From: Balamuthia mandrillaris
Lineage: Eukaryota; Discosea; Longamoebia; Balamuthiidae
DNA: 64,000 nt
Assembly: GCA_031835245.1 (NCBI GenBank)
Contig: JAVKOQ010000239.1
Span: 1 to 64,000, forward strand
Direction: 5' to 3'
Part shown: piece after piece, positions 1 through 12,662 of the stretch
How the letters are laid out: every line of letters starts with the position of its first letter
Position numbering within the stretch: position 1 is the first letter of the stretch
Translations under genes and position numbers: made by a program
Notes under the pieces: generated by a model
What the model saw: only the letters and a program-made list of their open reading frames with translations
The model's database searches: none
What the model was told of the DNA's origin: nothing

Positions 1-385
1 GGGCGCCTCCGCTCCTCCTCCGCCCACTCCTCCCCCCTTAGCTCCAGCTCCTCCTTCTGCTCCCTCCGCTCCCTCCGCTCCTCCTCCACCTCCTCTGCTC
101 TCCTCTGGCCCCTCCTCCACCGAGCTCAATATTCCCACCGCCCAAAGAGAGACGCGCGCCAAGAACGGAACGGCCGACCTGTTGGCCGCCATTCGCGCCG
201 GCACAAAGCTCAAGGTGGTTTCCGAAGAGGAACTGGAGAAGCCCCCTGCGGCCAGCCTCGGCGGCATCTTCCAGTCGTTGCACGACACGTTGACAGCGGC
301 GATGGAGGTGAGGAAGTTGGCCTTGGCCGACTCGGATGATGAGGATTGGGATGACGGCGAGGAGGACGATGTGGAGGATTGGTAA
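1..385 (+). CDS. WASP-family protein, C-terminal part (proline-rich, WH2, acidic tail); 5' end outside window
   Basis: The frame is open from the left edge to a TAA stop at 383-385. It reads through a proline/alanine/serine-rich stretch, then a WH2-like actin-binding motif (DLLAAIRAGTKLKVV), a linker with a second amphipathic segment (about GGIFQSLHDTL to VRKLAL), and an acidic tail with two tryptophans (DSDDEDWDD then EDW). That order matches the WH2-central-acidic module with which WASP, SCAR/WAVE and WASH proteins bring G-actin to the Arp2/3 complex. The GG..LH spacing slightly favours WASH and the VRKLAL-DSDDED part resembles SCAR, so I leave the subfamily open. No start codon lies in the window. 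The gene ends 156 bp from the convergent KCTD-like gene. Confidence 0.75.
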   Translation, partial: GASAPPPPTPPPLAPAPPSAPSAPSAPPPPPLLSSGPSSTELNIPTAQRETRAKNGTADLLAAIRAGTKLKVVSEEELEKPPAASLGGIFQSLHDTLTAAMEVRKLALADSDDEDWDDGEEDDVEDW

Positions 386-541
386 ACAAACAAAAAAAAA
401 GATAGAGGGACGGGGTGTTGGAAAGAGGTGAGAGTGGTGGTGGGGTGACTCTCACAGCTTTTACATGCCCGCCAGATGTTTCTTTTCTTGTAAAAAACAA
501 AAGAACAAGAAGAAAGTAAAAAAAGAACGGTGTGGCTTACT

Positions 542-1449
542 TTATGAACGATGAGGCGTTTGTTGAGAAGGATGACTCGTCCCATTCGCTGAAGAGGAAG
601 ACGAAGCAGAAGATGCACCCGACGAAACAGAAGATGAGGAGGAGGAGGATGAAGATTTGTCCCTGACCAACCGAATGATGTTCCTCATGAAGAAAGGGGT
701 GTTGACGTTCTCCATTTGATAGCCTAACTCCTTGAAGGAGATGCCGTAAAATGTTAGCGAGACGTTCTCCATTCGGTAACCCCATTCCTTGAATGCTTCT
801 CCGTAGAGAGCTAACGCGTTGTCTGCCTTGAAAATATGAAAAGAAAAGAGGGACGAAGGTTAGATAACGAGTAAAACAGCAAGAAAAGAACAGGAAAGGA
901 AGCGAACTTGATGAAAGAGAGCTCCTTCCAGGTTCGTCGTTCGGCTGAAGGGATTGGTGTGGGAAGAGAAGATGCTGTGCACGAAGCGAACATTCTTGCA
1001 GTTTGCAGCGTGAAACTTGGCTTTGTTGAGAATCGCGTTGGAAAAGTCTGCTCCCTTTTGGTGTTATTTTTGTTGTCGTGTTGTCTTAAGCAAAGAAGAA
1101 TGTAACGAAGAATGAAGAGCGACAAAGAACTAACCTCCAAGTCACAAGCAGTAAAATGAACGTTCAACAATTGCATGTGAGAAAAGTCCATGCCTCTCAT
1201 CTTCATTCCCGACATGCTAAGCATGAAGCCTTTCATTCTCGCCATCGTCAAGCAATGAAAGAATTCTGCCTTGCGCATGTCTGCCTGTTTGTCCTTCTTG
1301 GCTTCCTGCATTTTGGTTATCTTGTCCACTAATGGCTGAATGCAGTAAAACTCGGCCTCCCGTTTGACTGCATCTAATGGCATGCTCTTTGGAATACTTG
1401 CCACTCCTTTCAGTTGTTTTCACCAAAACACGTTAGGAAAAATGGACAA

Positions 1450-1491
<42 letters not shown>

Positions 1492-2709
1492 AAGAAATCA
1501 AACCTGTTCGGAGATAGGTCAAAATAGGAGCAAAGTACTGTCCATCCCGATCGATAAAATAGGCTCCGGTCTCGTCCTTCAAACACCGAAACTTTCCGGA
1601 AAGAAGACTGCTGAACCAGTTGCCAGGAAAACTGTTTCTTCGATGATAGTATCCGTATAACGTCGTTCGAGTGGTCGTATACCGATATCCACCGACATTT
1701 ATTCTGACGATTTCATCCTCCTCTCTATCTTCATTCGTTTCCAATGGTTCATCCTCTTCTTCGTCTCTTTCTTTTTCCTTTTGCTTCAGTGCCGATAGAA
1801 AAGAAGAAGAGGAGGAGGATGGAAACAATTGTTGTCGCCTTCGTCGTTCTTCTTCTGCTCGTGCTTCCGTTTCTTTCGTGGACAAAAACGAAGAAGAAGA
1901 CAAAGAAGACAGTAGTAATTGTCGTCGAGTGATGTTCTTCCTAAAGTTATCTTCTTCTCTTTCTTTCTCTTTCTCTTTTTCGTATTGTTGTTGCAGTTGC
2001 TGTTGTCTTCTTCTCCTTCGTTCGAGTTCTTTGACGACATCAGAGTCTACATCATCTGCCTCTAAGCCGTGGTCACGCCATAACCACGATAACGACGTTG
2101 TCGAAGAAGAAGAAGCAGTTGGTGAAGGAGATGAGACGGAAGAAAGAACAATCGGTTCTTTCGTCTCCCTTTTTCTTTGTTCATATTCCTCTTCTTCCTC
2201 TTCTTCATATTCAACTTCAGCCTCTTCTTCTGCTTCTGCTTCAGGATGAAACCATCTTCCTTCTTCTTCTCGAAGCTGAGCCACAGTCTTCACTCGTTGT
2301 CGTTGTTGTTGTTGTTCGCCTGCTTCCCCCTCTCCTGCTTCTGCTTCCTCTTCCTCTTTCTTCTTCCTTCTTATCTCAACAAATTCGTTATTTCGTAGCT
2401 TGCTGTTCTCTTTAACTCTCTCTAGCTTTCTCTCTTTCTTTTCTGTTTTGCTGGTCGTGGCAGCGGAGCCCCCTGCAGGAGTTGAAGAAGCAAAAGAAGG
2501 AGAAGTTGAAGAAGAAGAAGTTTCGCCATCAGAGCTGTTGGACCGTTTCCGATAGAGTCGTGGCGAGTTGTTGTCTCCTCTTCCCAAGCTAACACTGCGT
2601 TTCTTTTGTTTCTTTCTTTTGCTGTTGCTGTTAGTGTGACTGTGCTCGTTGCTTGCTTTTGAGTCATGCAAGGAGCTTTTTCCACTCTTTGAAGAAGAAG
2701 AAGAAGAAG

Positions 2710-2740
<31 letters not shown>

Positions 2741-2959
2741 GTTGAGAATAATGCCGAAATGATGGGAGGAGGAGGGAACAGCTTTGGGTAATGCAGCAGA
2801 GTGGTTGAGCTGTTGCTTACGAGGAGATATTTTGCGACGAAGAGAAGAAGAAGGCGAAGAAGTGGGCTCAAACGTCAAGGACTTTGGGCTGGCTAAAGGC
2901 ACCGGCAGCAGCGTATCATCCGATGAGGTGTCATCTCCACTGTCTGTCACACTTTTCAT
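542..2959 (-). CDS. KCTD-like BTB/T1 domain protein with pentapeptide-like repeats
   Basis: Four exons on the minus strand (2959-1504, 1406-1135, 1054-908, 826-542) give 719 residues in consistent phase with GT-AG borders. Residues 1-410 are low-complexity serine, glutamate and basic sequence with a run of about 15 serines. Residues about 413-510 form a T1-type BTB domain: IVRINVGG start, [18 protein letters not shown] and LTYLRTG, as in the KCTD family. This is followed by alternating-hydrophobic strands resembling pentapeptide repeats ([27 protein letters not shown]), as in KCTD9. A serine-rich tail ends the protein. KCTD proteins usually act as cullin-3 substrate adaptors or channel-associated oligomerisation units; which applies here is unknown. 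Intron 1 holds a (CT)n run on the sense strand. Confidence 0.82.
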
Positions 2960-3481
2960 CTTGTGCTTGTGCGTTGTTGGTTGGAAAGAGAGAGAGAAAC
3001 CTTTCTCCTTCTACTTCAGTTGTTGCAAGAGAAAAACAAAGGACTTGTTGGCTTGGTGTTAGCGCAGTTCATGAAGGAGGGTTGTTTGTTTTCTTTCTCC
3101 TGTTCACTTCTCCATTCAATTTTATTTTTATATTTTTAATTAATAATGACCACTCTCATGTCCAATCTCTCATCCTCTCTCTCGTCTACGACCATATCTT
3201 ATCTCTTCTCCTGGCTCTTATCCTCTCTCCTATCCTCTCTCCTATCTTCTCTCCTCTCCTCTGCTTCCACCAGACAATCCGACAGGGCGAATCGTCCTCT
3301 CCCAATACTACCCTCACAAGTGACTTTATGAAAATTCACTTTGTTCAAGAGCTCGTTTGAGCTTTCATTACGGGCAGATAATGTCTACAAGAAGAGAACA
3401 ACACGTTTATTTTTGTTGTTGTTTGAGCGCAAGACAAGAGGCGGGAGGACCGCCTCCATCGCGTCGATGATGCTCGCTCGG
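2960..3481. other. Intergenic region, CT-rich with a degenerate CCTCTCTCCTAT tandem
   Basis: This 522-bp interval separates the 5' end of the KCTD-like gene from the 3' end of the mitochondrial-type protein gene. It should hold the KCTD promoter and 5' UTR. From about 3170 to 3265 the plus strand is almost pure pyrimidine, with repeated TCCTCTCTCCTAT-like units. I see no convincing reading frame, RNA gene or transposon remnant. Confidence 0.5.
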
Positions 3482-4189
3482 TTACTGTTGTGGCTTTCGA
3501 GGAGCGTTGGCAAGGGCGTCCTCCACCTCCTTTCTCTTGAGGTAGGCCTGCCTGGAGCGCTCCTTCAGCTGCTGCTCCATTTGGTACCACTCGTTCTCCT
3601 CCAGGGGCACCGGGAAGATGATGTAATAGCTGATGAGGCTGATGCAGGCAATGAGGCCGGCGTTGATGAACCACTTGAGGTACTTGCGCCAGCCGGTGAG
3701 GGGCTCCCCTCGAAAGGCCACGTCGTAGCGGCTGAGGGGCTTCTCCATGGAGGCACGGTAGGCCCTCATGACCTCATCCTCGTCCTCGATGCCCTCCTCC
3801 CCTCCACTGGTGGAGTTTGCTTTGTTGTTGTTGTTGCTGTTTTGGTTGTTTGCTGCTGAGGAGGAGGAAGAAGTAGAGGACGATGAGCTGGAGGCGAGAG
3901 AAGGACGGGAGTGGGAATAAGGACGAACGGAGCGCGGCATGGCGGAAGAAGACATCAACAAAGAGCGGTTGGCAGTGAGGCGGGTGGGAAAACGAAGGGG
4001 AGAGGGAAGAGCGAGACTGAGCGCTCTTTGTGAAGAGTTCAGATTCCTCATGCCACCGCAAAGGGTGGTGGACAGTCGTTGTTGTTGTCGCTGCAAAGGA
4101 AGCATTAGAAGGGCATTGCCCAAAGCACCGCCGTTGACGGTCCCAACGCCGCTTCGGGTGACCAGGGACGCGCAGGGAAAGGGCAGCAT
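3482..4189 (-). CDS. Small single-pass membrane protein with mitochondrial-type presequence
   Basis: A single exon encodes about 235 residues from the ATG at 4189. The frame extends upstream without a better start. I chose 4189 because it begins a typical presequence: no acidic residues for about 90 residues, many arginines and serines (MLPFPCASLVTRSGVG onwards). A serine/asparagine-rich linker follows. The conserved-looking part is C-terminal: a segment GWRKYLKWFINAG leads into one predicted membrane helix (LIACISLISYYIIF, about residues 181-195) and a charged amphipathic tail (EENEWYQMEQQLKERSRQAYLKRKEVE). That layout fits a small inner-membrane or respiratory-complex accessory protein, but I do not recognise the family. 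It lies head-to-head with the EFM7-like gene, sharing a promoter of about 295 bp. Confidence 0.6.
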   Translation of the reverse strand: MLPFPCASLVTRSGVGTVNGGALGNALLMLPLQRQQQRLSTTLCGGMRNLNSSQRALSLALPSPLRFPTRLTANRSLLMSSSAMPRSVRPYSHSRPSLASSSSSSTSSSSSAANNQNSNNNNKANSTSGGEEGIEDEDEVMRAYRASMEKPLSRYDVAFRGEPLTGWRKYLKWFINAGLIACISLISYYIIFPVPLEENEWYQMEQQLKERSRQAYLKRKEVEDALANAPRKPQQ

Positions 4190-4239
4190 CGTCGTCGTCG
4201 CTCCTCTTTTGTCTTTCTCTCTCGCTTTTTTTTGTGGAC

Positions 4240-4400
4240 TCGTTGTTTTCTGAAACACACGTCAGTAAATAATACTATTTGGAATAAACATACGTCGGCT
4301 TTGTGTCGACGAAAAATGGACAACTTTAGCGAGGGTTCTGTCCAAGCACACGTCAGTGGTTACCCTTTTCAGATATATCATACGTCATCGTGAACATAAT
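4240..4400. promoter_or_regulatory. Bidirectional promoter with CACACGTCAGT repeats and GTCGAC palindrome
   Basis: This lies between the divergent starts at 4189 (-) and 4484 (+). CACACGTCAGT occurs twice (near 4256 and 4348), with related ACGTC cores near 4292 and 4382, and a GTCGAC palindrome at 4305-4310. Repeated CRE-like ACGTCA cores in such a short shared promoter are suggestive, but no binding protein is known. Confidence 0.35.
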
Positions 4401-4483
4401 CCACCTGAGGGGTTTGCATTTTGGACACCAAAAGAGAAAAAAAAACAGAAACAGAAAAACCAACACTAAGCGAACACACACAC

Positions 4484-5917
4484 ATGGAAGAGGAGGGCGT
4501 GGCTGGTGCGCTCTTCGAAGAGCCGGAGGACTATTACAAACCTCCGGCGGAGCCCACTTTTTCCACTTACACAAGGCAGAATGGCGAGGAAGGTACGGAC
4601 ACACACAAAAAAAAAAAAGAACAATCATGAAAACTTTTCCTGAGTCACACTTTTTTACACCTCATCAAACTTAATGATTTTTTTTGATTTTCTTCTTTTT
4701 CTGCTAGTAAAGCTGCGACTGGTGGGAAGCCATCCGTTGTGGGGACACTTGGTATGGAACGCCGCGAAAATCATTTCCACACACTTTGAGGAACACGTCC
4801 CTCTTGAAAACAAATTGTGCGCTCACTCAAAAATCCTCTCCCTCTCTTACCCTTTTTTCCCCCTCCTTCCTCCACACTACGTTTTTATTTATAGCGCTTA
4901 ACCTCATCACTAACAGCCGCAACCACAACCACGGCGGCATGTTAGTGTGCTAGAACTTGGAGCCGGAGCCGCGCTTCCCTCCCTGGTCGCCCTCAAACTT
5001 GGTGCGCAGGTAAAAAAACAAAGGCTTTTCCTCCTCTCCCTTTCTCTTCTTCCATCGACACACGCACAAGATTATTTTTTTTTGCGAACGTGATGAAATT
5101 CTACAAAAATATCTTAGGACACCTTAGTACACACTGGCGTCCAAAATCAACGCTGGTGTGGATGATAACACACTTTTTCTGAAGTTTGCAAACAAACAAA
5201 CAAAACAACAACACACACTCTCATCTGCCTTCCTCCCCCTCTTTTTTTTTAAAACTTCTCTTTCTCCCTTCTTTTATTTTATTTTATTTTTTTTTTGCTC
5301 ACCACAAACTCTTTTGTGTTGTGTTTTTTTTTTAAAAACAACAGGTGGTAGTGACTGACTATCCAGATGAGGACTTGATGGAAAACATTGAGTTCAACGT
5401 GAAGGCCAACACCTCCGAAGAGGAGCGGAAACGCGTCAAGATCACCGGCCACTTGTGGGGTTCCTCCGTTCTTCCTCTCTTGTCTGCGGATACCGGCAGC
5501 TCGGAGGCGGCGGAACCCAGAAAGTTTGATGTGATCATTCTCTCTGACCTCATCTTCAACCACAGCCAGCATCAGCAACTGTTGCAGACTTGCAACGAGG
5601 CGTTGCGCGAGGAGGGCGGTCAGGTCTTTGTCTCTTTCTCCCACCACCGGCCGCAGTGGGCGCAGCGGGATCTGCAGTTCTTCAAGCAGGCCGTGCAACC
5701 GCCCTTTTGCTTTGACGTGAAGCACCTGTTTAGCACGCGGGTGGGACCCATGTTCGAGGAGGACTTTGGAAGCGAGGACGTGCGCAGCACCGTCCATGTC
5801 CTTGTGCTCACTCGCAGCGGCTCCAAGGATCGCTGCGGCTCCCTTGAGCTGCCTCCTTTCGCTTTTGTGCCTCCTCCTCCCTCTGCTTCTTCAGCAGCAG
5901 AAGAGGAGACAAAATAA
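4484..5917 (+). CDS. EFM7/NNT1-like lysine and N-terminal methyltransferase (7-beta-strand)
   Basis: Four exons (4484-4592, 4708-4816, 4946-5009, 5345-5917) give 284 residues in consistent phase. The N-terminus carries the family hallmark FEEPEDYYKPPAEPTFSTYT, followed by LRLVGSHPLWGHLVWNAAK. The SAM-binding motif I is VLELGAGAALPSL; exon 4 opens with VVVTDYPDEDL (motif II) and holds the late strand pair around NHSQHQQLL and VFVSFSHHRP. Yeast EFM7 modifies the N-terminal glycine and adjacent lysine of translation elongation factor eEF1A, so a cytosolic eEF1A-directed role is likely but inferred. Exon 3 is only 64 nt. Its acceptor (GTTAG) was chosen because it alone gives an unbroken motif I. 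Confidence 0.85.
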
Positions 5918-5984
5918 AATCGAATTTAATCCACAAAAATGATGAATTTTTTTGTTTTGCGCGATAATTTATTCTGACAAATCC

Positions 5985-6000
5985 CGAACTGTCGACACGA
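5985..6000. promoter_or_regulatory. GTCGAC palindrome upstream of the glycoside hydrolase gene
   Basis: CTGTCGACACGA is centred near 5994, about 215 bp upstream of the ATG at 6212 and 75 bp past the EFM7 stop. The same core recurs upstream of several other starts in this window (see findings). Function unknown. Confidence 0.25.
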
Positions 6001-6211
6001 CCGCGTTTATTGCAATTTTTTGCAATAAATTTTGCAGGCTAACAATTTTTCTGTTTTCGCAGGGGGACATTTCGCCTAATGCATTACTCACGAATGAATG
6101 AGTGAATGAATGAACGAACCCCAATAAAAAAAGTTGGCTGGGAGATACACAAGGTATTATAGGATAGCGCGAGCAACAGTTTAAGAAACAAAAAAAACAA
6201 AAAAACGAACA

Positions 6212-7654
6212 ATGGTCCGACAATCGCCGCTGCCGCTCTTGTTGTCCCTCTTGGTGGCCGCTGCCCTCGTTCTTCTCCCAGGCATCCGAGCCCGAGAGGT
6301 CACCACCAACGGCAACAAGCTCCTGGTCGATGGCAAACCCTTCCTCGTCAAAGGCATCAACTACCATCCTGTTCCTGTTGGCGAAGGCCCCGGAGACTGG
6401 TTCGACGCCGCCAACGAGCCCATCTGGAGCCGCGACATCCCCAACATGGTAGCTTTGGGAGTGAACACAGTGCGGATATACGACTGGTGGGACCCTGGAG
6501 ACCACTCCGCGTTCATGGACGCCTTGGACGAGGCCGGCATCACCTGCTTGTTCGTGAGCTACTTGCCCTGGTTGGACGGTCCTTCGGACCTCTTCGGCAC
6601 GTTGAACGAAGGGCACAAGGACAACGTCAAGGAGATGGTTCAGGGAGTGGCCGACCATCCCGTTCTTTGCGGCTGGATTGTTGGCAATGAGCAGAACAAC
6701 GAAGAAGACGAGTTCGAGAACCTGCTGAACAACGTGAATGAGCTGGCGAAAACGATCCACGACGAGGAAACTCGTCTTGGTTACTCCACGCACCCCGTCA
6801 CCACAACCTTCCTACAAACAGGTATTTTTCTTTCTTTCGTTGCTTATTATTTTTTTTTTATGCTGAACCCTGGATTATGATCATCGCAGCGGAGTTGGTC
6901 TCTCAACTGAGCCAGCTGGACGACATGAGCGACATCGGCTTTCTCTCCCCTCAGCTCTACCTCGCCGAGTATGGGGAGCTGTTTGCCGAGATGGCGGCGG
7001 TGACCGACAAGCCCATCGTCATCACAGAGTTCGGCCTCGACTCCTGGCACTACGGCAACCAAGCCGAGGACCAGCAGATGCAGGCCGACCATGTCCAACG
7101 CAACCTGGAGGAAATGTACAGCGAGGACAACCTCGCCTACGTCTCTGGCGGCATCATCTTTGCTTACTCTGATGAATGGTGGAAATGTGGAAGTACGTGA
7201 TCTTTTTTTGTTCTCCTTGTTCTCCTTGTTCTCCTGCTCCTCCTGCTCCTCCTGCTCCTCCTGCTCCTCCTGCTCCTCCTCCTCCTCACCCGAGAACTAA
7301 AATATCGGTTTCGTCCAACTAAAAGACAATGATGTTCATGATACTTGCGATTGGGGTAGTGACAACCCCAACTTTGAGGACCTCCGCGGCAATGAGGAAT
7401 GGTTCGGCGTGTTCAGCATCTCCGACGGGGGCGCCACGCCCAACGAGCTGAGCGCCAAGCTGGTGGCCCAGGTCATCGCCGACCATTTCGAAGGTACTTC
7501 CGATTTTCCTGGCGGAGATGGAAGTAATAACGATGGAGGAGATGGAAGTGGTGATGGTGACGGTACTGATGGAGGAGACGGAAGTGGTGATGGTGGAGAT
7601 GGAGGTAATGCTTCTCAGCTCGCGCCTTTCTACAGTTATCGGATGTACTTGTGA
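6212..7654 (+). CDS. Secreted clan GH-A glycoside hydrolase / transglycosylase (GH2-, GH5- or GH72-like)
   Basis: Three exons (6212-6821, 6890-7192, 7326-7654) give 413 residues. A signal peptide is clear (residues 1-27: MVRQ, then a leucine/valine/alanine core, then IRA-R). A TIM-barrel follows, with FLVKGINYHPVP, a VRIYDWW strand, the acid/base region WIVGNEQN (Glu about 160) and the nucleophile strand IVITEFGLDSW (Glu about 250). Asn-Glu and strand-end Glu are the clan GH-A pair. Length and the N-E-Q-N motif recall fungal GH72 beta-1,3-glucanosyltransferases and bacterial GH2-type domains; the substrate cannot be fixed. The C-terminus is a Gly/Asp/Ser spacer with no evident GPI signal. Intron 2 contains TCCTGC repeats. 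Confidence 0.75.
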
Positions 7655-7796
7655 GTTGGTGAGATAAAAAAACATGTGATCGAATAAGAAAGAAGTCTTT
7701 TTTTTAACAAAAGAAAAAGCAGAAAATAAAAAAAAAAAGAAGACGTCTTTGTGACAAAAGAAAAATATAGAAAGAAAGAAGAGGAGAAAAAGAATT

Positions 7797-10126
<2,330 letters not shown>

Positions 10127-10391
10127 CCTCTGTTTTTTTGGTTTGTCTTTCTTTTCTCTCTTTTTTTTTTCTGTGGGAGAAAATCTGACGAATCAAATAA
10201 TATATCTATATTAGGTCTTGATTTAAATTTACGAGAAAGTTGAAGGAAATTTAACACGTTTGAATTTCCATTGGTCCGTTTGAAACGATGTTTGATTTAT
10301 GATTGGACCGGAGCGGGTTAAGGTGATGCCTTAAACAACAATGAAAAGAAAGAAAACGAACCAGAAAAGAGCCCTTTCCATCGGTGTTATT

Positions 10392-12623
10392 TTAGCTTTC
10401 GCTATTGTCTTTTTCTGTCTCTGCTGATGGATGTTCCTCCTCCCCCTCCTTGCTTTCCTCTCCATTTTCCTCCCCACCGGTGCTGCTGCTGCTGCCGCTT
10501 GTGAAAGAAGCCCGTCGCGGAGTCGTTATACTGTGATATCTGCGATGTCTTCTGATGTTGTCCCCTTCCTTTCCTTCCCCGCCGCTGCTTCCGCTGATGC
10601 TGCCACGAGGGCTTGTCGGGTTGTTGTTGCCAGGACCCACCAGTTGCATGTAGAGCTCCGCATTGTCGTTCATCAACTCCTCGTGCGTGCCGGCATGCAC
10701 CAGTTTGCCCAAGTGCAGCACATAGATCTTATCCATGCCTTGTATACTGTTTTTTTTTCACCACAAACAAGAATGTTAGTTCAAGTCGCAAAGAAAGAAA
10801 GAAGGAGAGATAATGACGACAAACCAACGAAAGTAAAAACCGAAGAAAAACAAAAAAATGAAAAACAAACCTGGGAAGATCATGCGAGACAACAATCAAG
10901 GTCATGCCCCACCGATTCACAAACTCCATCAAGGCCGGATAGATGATGTCCCTCTTCTTGAAGGCATCCATCTGGCTGAGCGCCTCATCCAAAATGATGA
11001 TCTTGGCGTCCGTCTTCACAAAGACCCTCGCCAGCGCGATGCTCTGCGCGAACCCTCCCGACACGTTCCCTCCCCTCGAGGTCAGTTTCATGTCCAACAG
11101 CGAGGAGGCAAACGAGGAGAACGAAGAAAAATTGGAGGAAGAGGTGAAGTTGGAAGAAGAAGGGGAAGAGGAGGAAGAGGGAGAGGACAAAGAATCAGAG
11201 TCGTTCAGTTGCTGATGCTTGAGCTTCTTCTTCTTTTTCTTCTTCTTGTCCTTCTTCTTGGCGTAATAGCTGTGCACGTCCGTTTCGGCCTCCCACATAA
11301 AACTGGCGGCGCGATAGAGGAGGGGCTGGTGCTTGTTGCTCTCCTCGCTCTCCTCCATCTCCTCCTTCTCGCGCAGTTCCTCCATTTGGCGTTCGCGTCG
11401 TTCGCGCTCCTCGATGAACTTCTCTATTTCTTCCAGCGTTGCTCTGTCTTCTTCTTCGTCGTTGTTTTGTTGTTGCTCCTCCTCTTCCTCTTCCTTTTCT
11501 TTATCTTTGTTCTTATTGTTGTTGGCAGATGTTCGGTCGCTATTTACAGTTGATTCTTTGTTCTCTGTTTCTTCTTCTTCCGGTATTGGCTGCAGAGTAG
11601 AAAAATTAGATATCGTCGTTTGAATAAAAATGTTCAAAAAGAAGAGGCGAGGACATGAAGGGGGAAGCAGGAGAAGGGCAAGGTCAAGAAGAAGAAGCAG
11701 AAGAAGAAGAAGAAGAAGAAGAAGAAGAAGAAGAAGAACAAGAAGAAGAACAAGAAGCTATCGTACAAGATTGTATCTAGGGGATAAAGCAGTCAAGGAA
11801 CGAAACTTGGAGATTGTATCTAAGCGGAGTGGCGGAACGCCATCCACTCCTCCGCTGCTTCCAGCTGTGTTGCGTTTTCTGTGAAGAGAAGCAATGTCGC
11901 CCATCGAAACGGAACGACGCATTCCCTCCGATGTTTTCGTTGTCGGGGCAGTCGACAAACGGCCGTCCGCTCTTTTGCCGACACGTCCGAACAAAGAGCT
12001 TGTGCTGTGGTAGGAGGCGAAGTGGTCAAATCCTTCCACGTCGTCAAGGTCTGTGCTGCCGTAGGCAAACACTCCTGCTGCTAATGCCGCTTGATAGACT
12101 AACAGAAGGCCGAGGAAAATGCAACAATTATCAGAATAGGAAGAAGGAAAAAAAGTAAGAGAGAAGAAAAGAAACCTTCTTCTTCAGTAGCATTGGGATT
12201 GCCAATGCGAATGTTGTCTCGAATGGTTCCAGGAAACAAGAACGGCTTCTGAGAGAGATAAGTGATGTAGCGCCTCAAAGAAATGCGAGAGATATCCTCA
12301 TAGCTAAGTCCGTTGATGCTGATGCTGCCCAACTGCGGTTGATAGAGCTTGCAGATGAGTTTACAAAGCGTAGACTTGCCGGATCTGTTTTGACCAATTA
12401 GCGCATAATGCTTTCCTGCTTCAAACTGAACACACTATGAGTAAACGAAAAATACTGAAGAAAAAGAAGAAAGCAGCGGAAGAGAGGAATTAATTACAGT
12501 GATAGTGCCATAAAAGTCTAAAGCAGGCGGCGTGTCATCCTTGTAGGAGAACAAAAGGTTTTTTATGCGCAGTTCTTTAAACTCCTCACCAATACTAAAC
12601 GTTACAGTTAGAAAAAGCGAGGG

Positions 12624-12662
<39 letters not shown>

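Noticed and set aside
4353-4628. Minus-strand frame over the EFM7 promoter and first exon
   Set aside because: It is antisense to a strongly supported exon and shows only low-complexity hydrophobic sequence.
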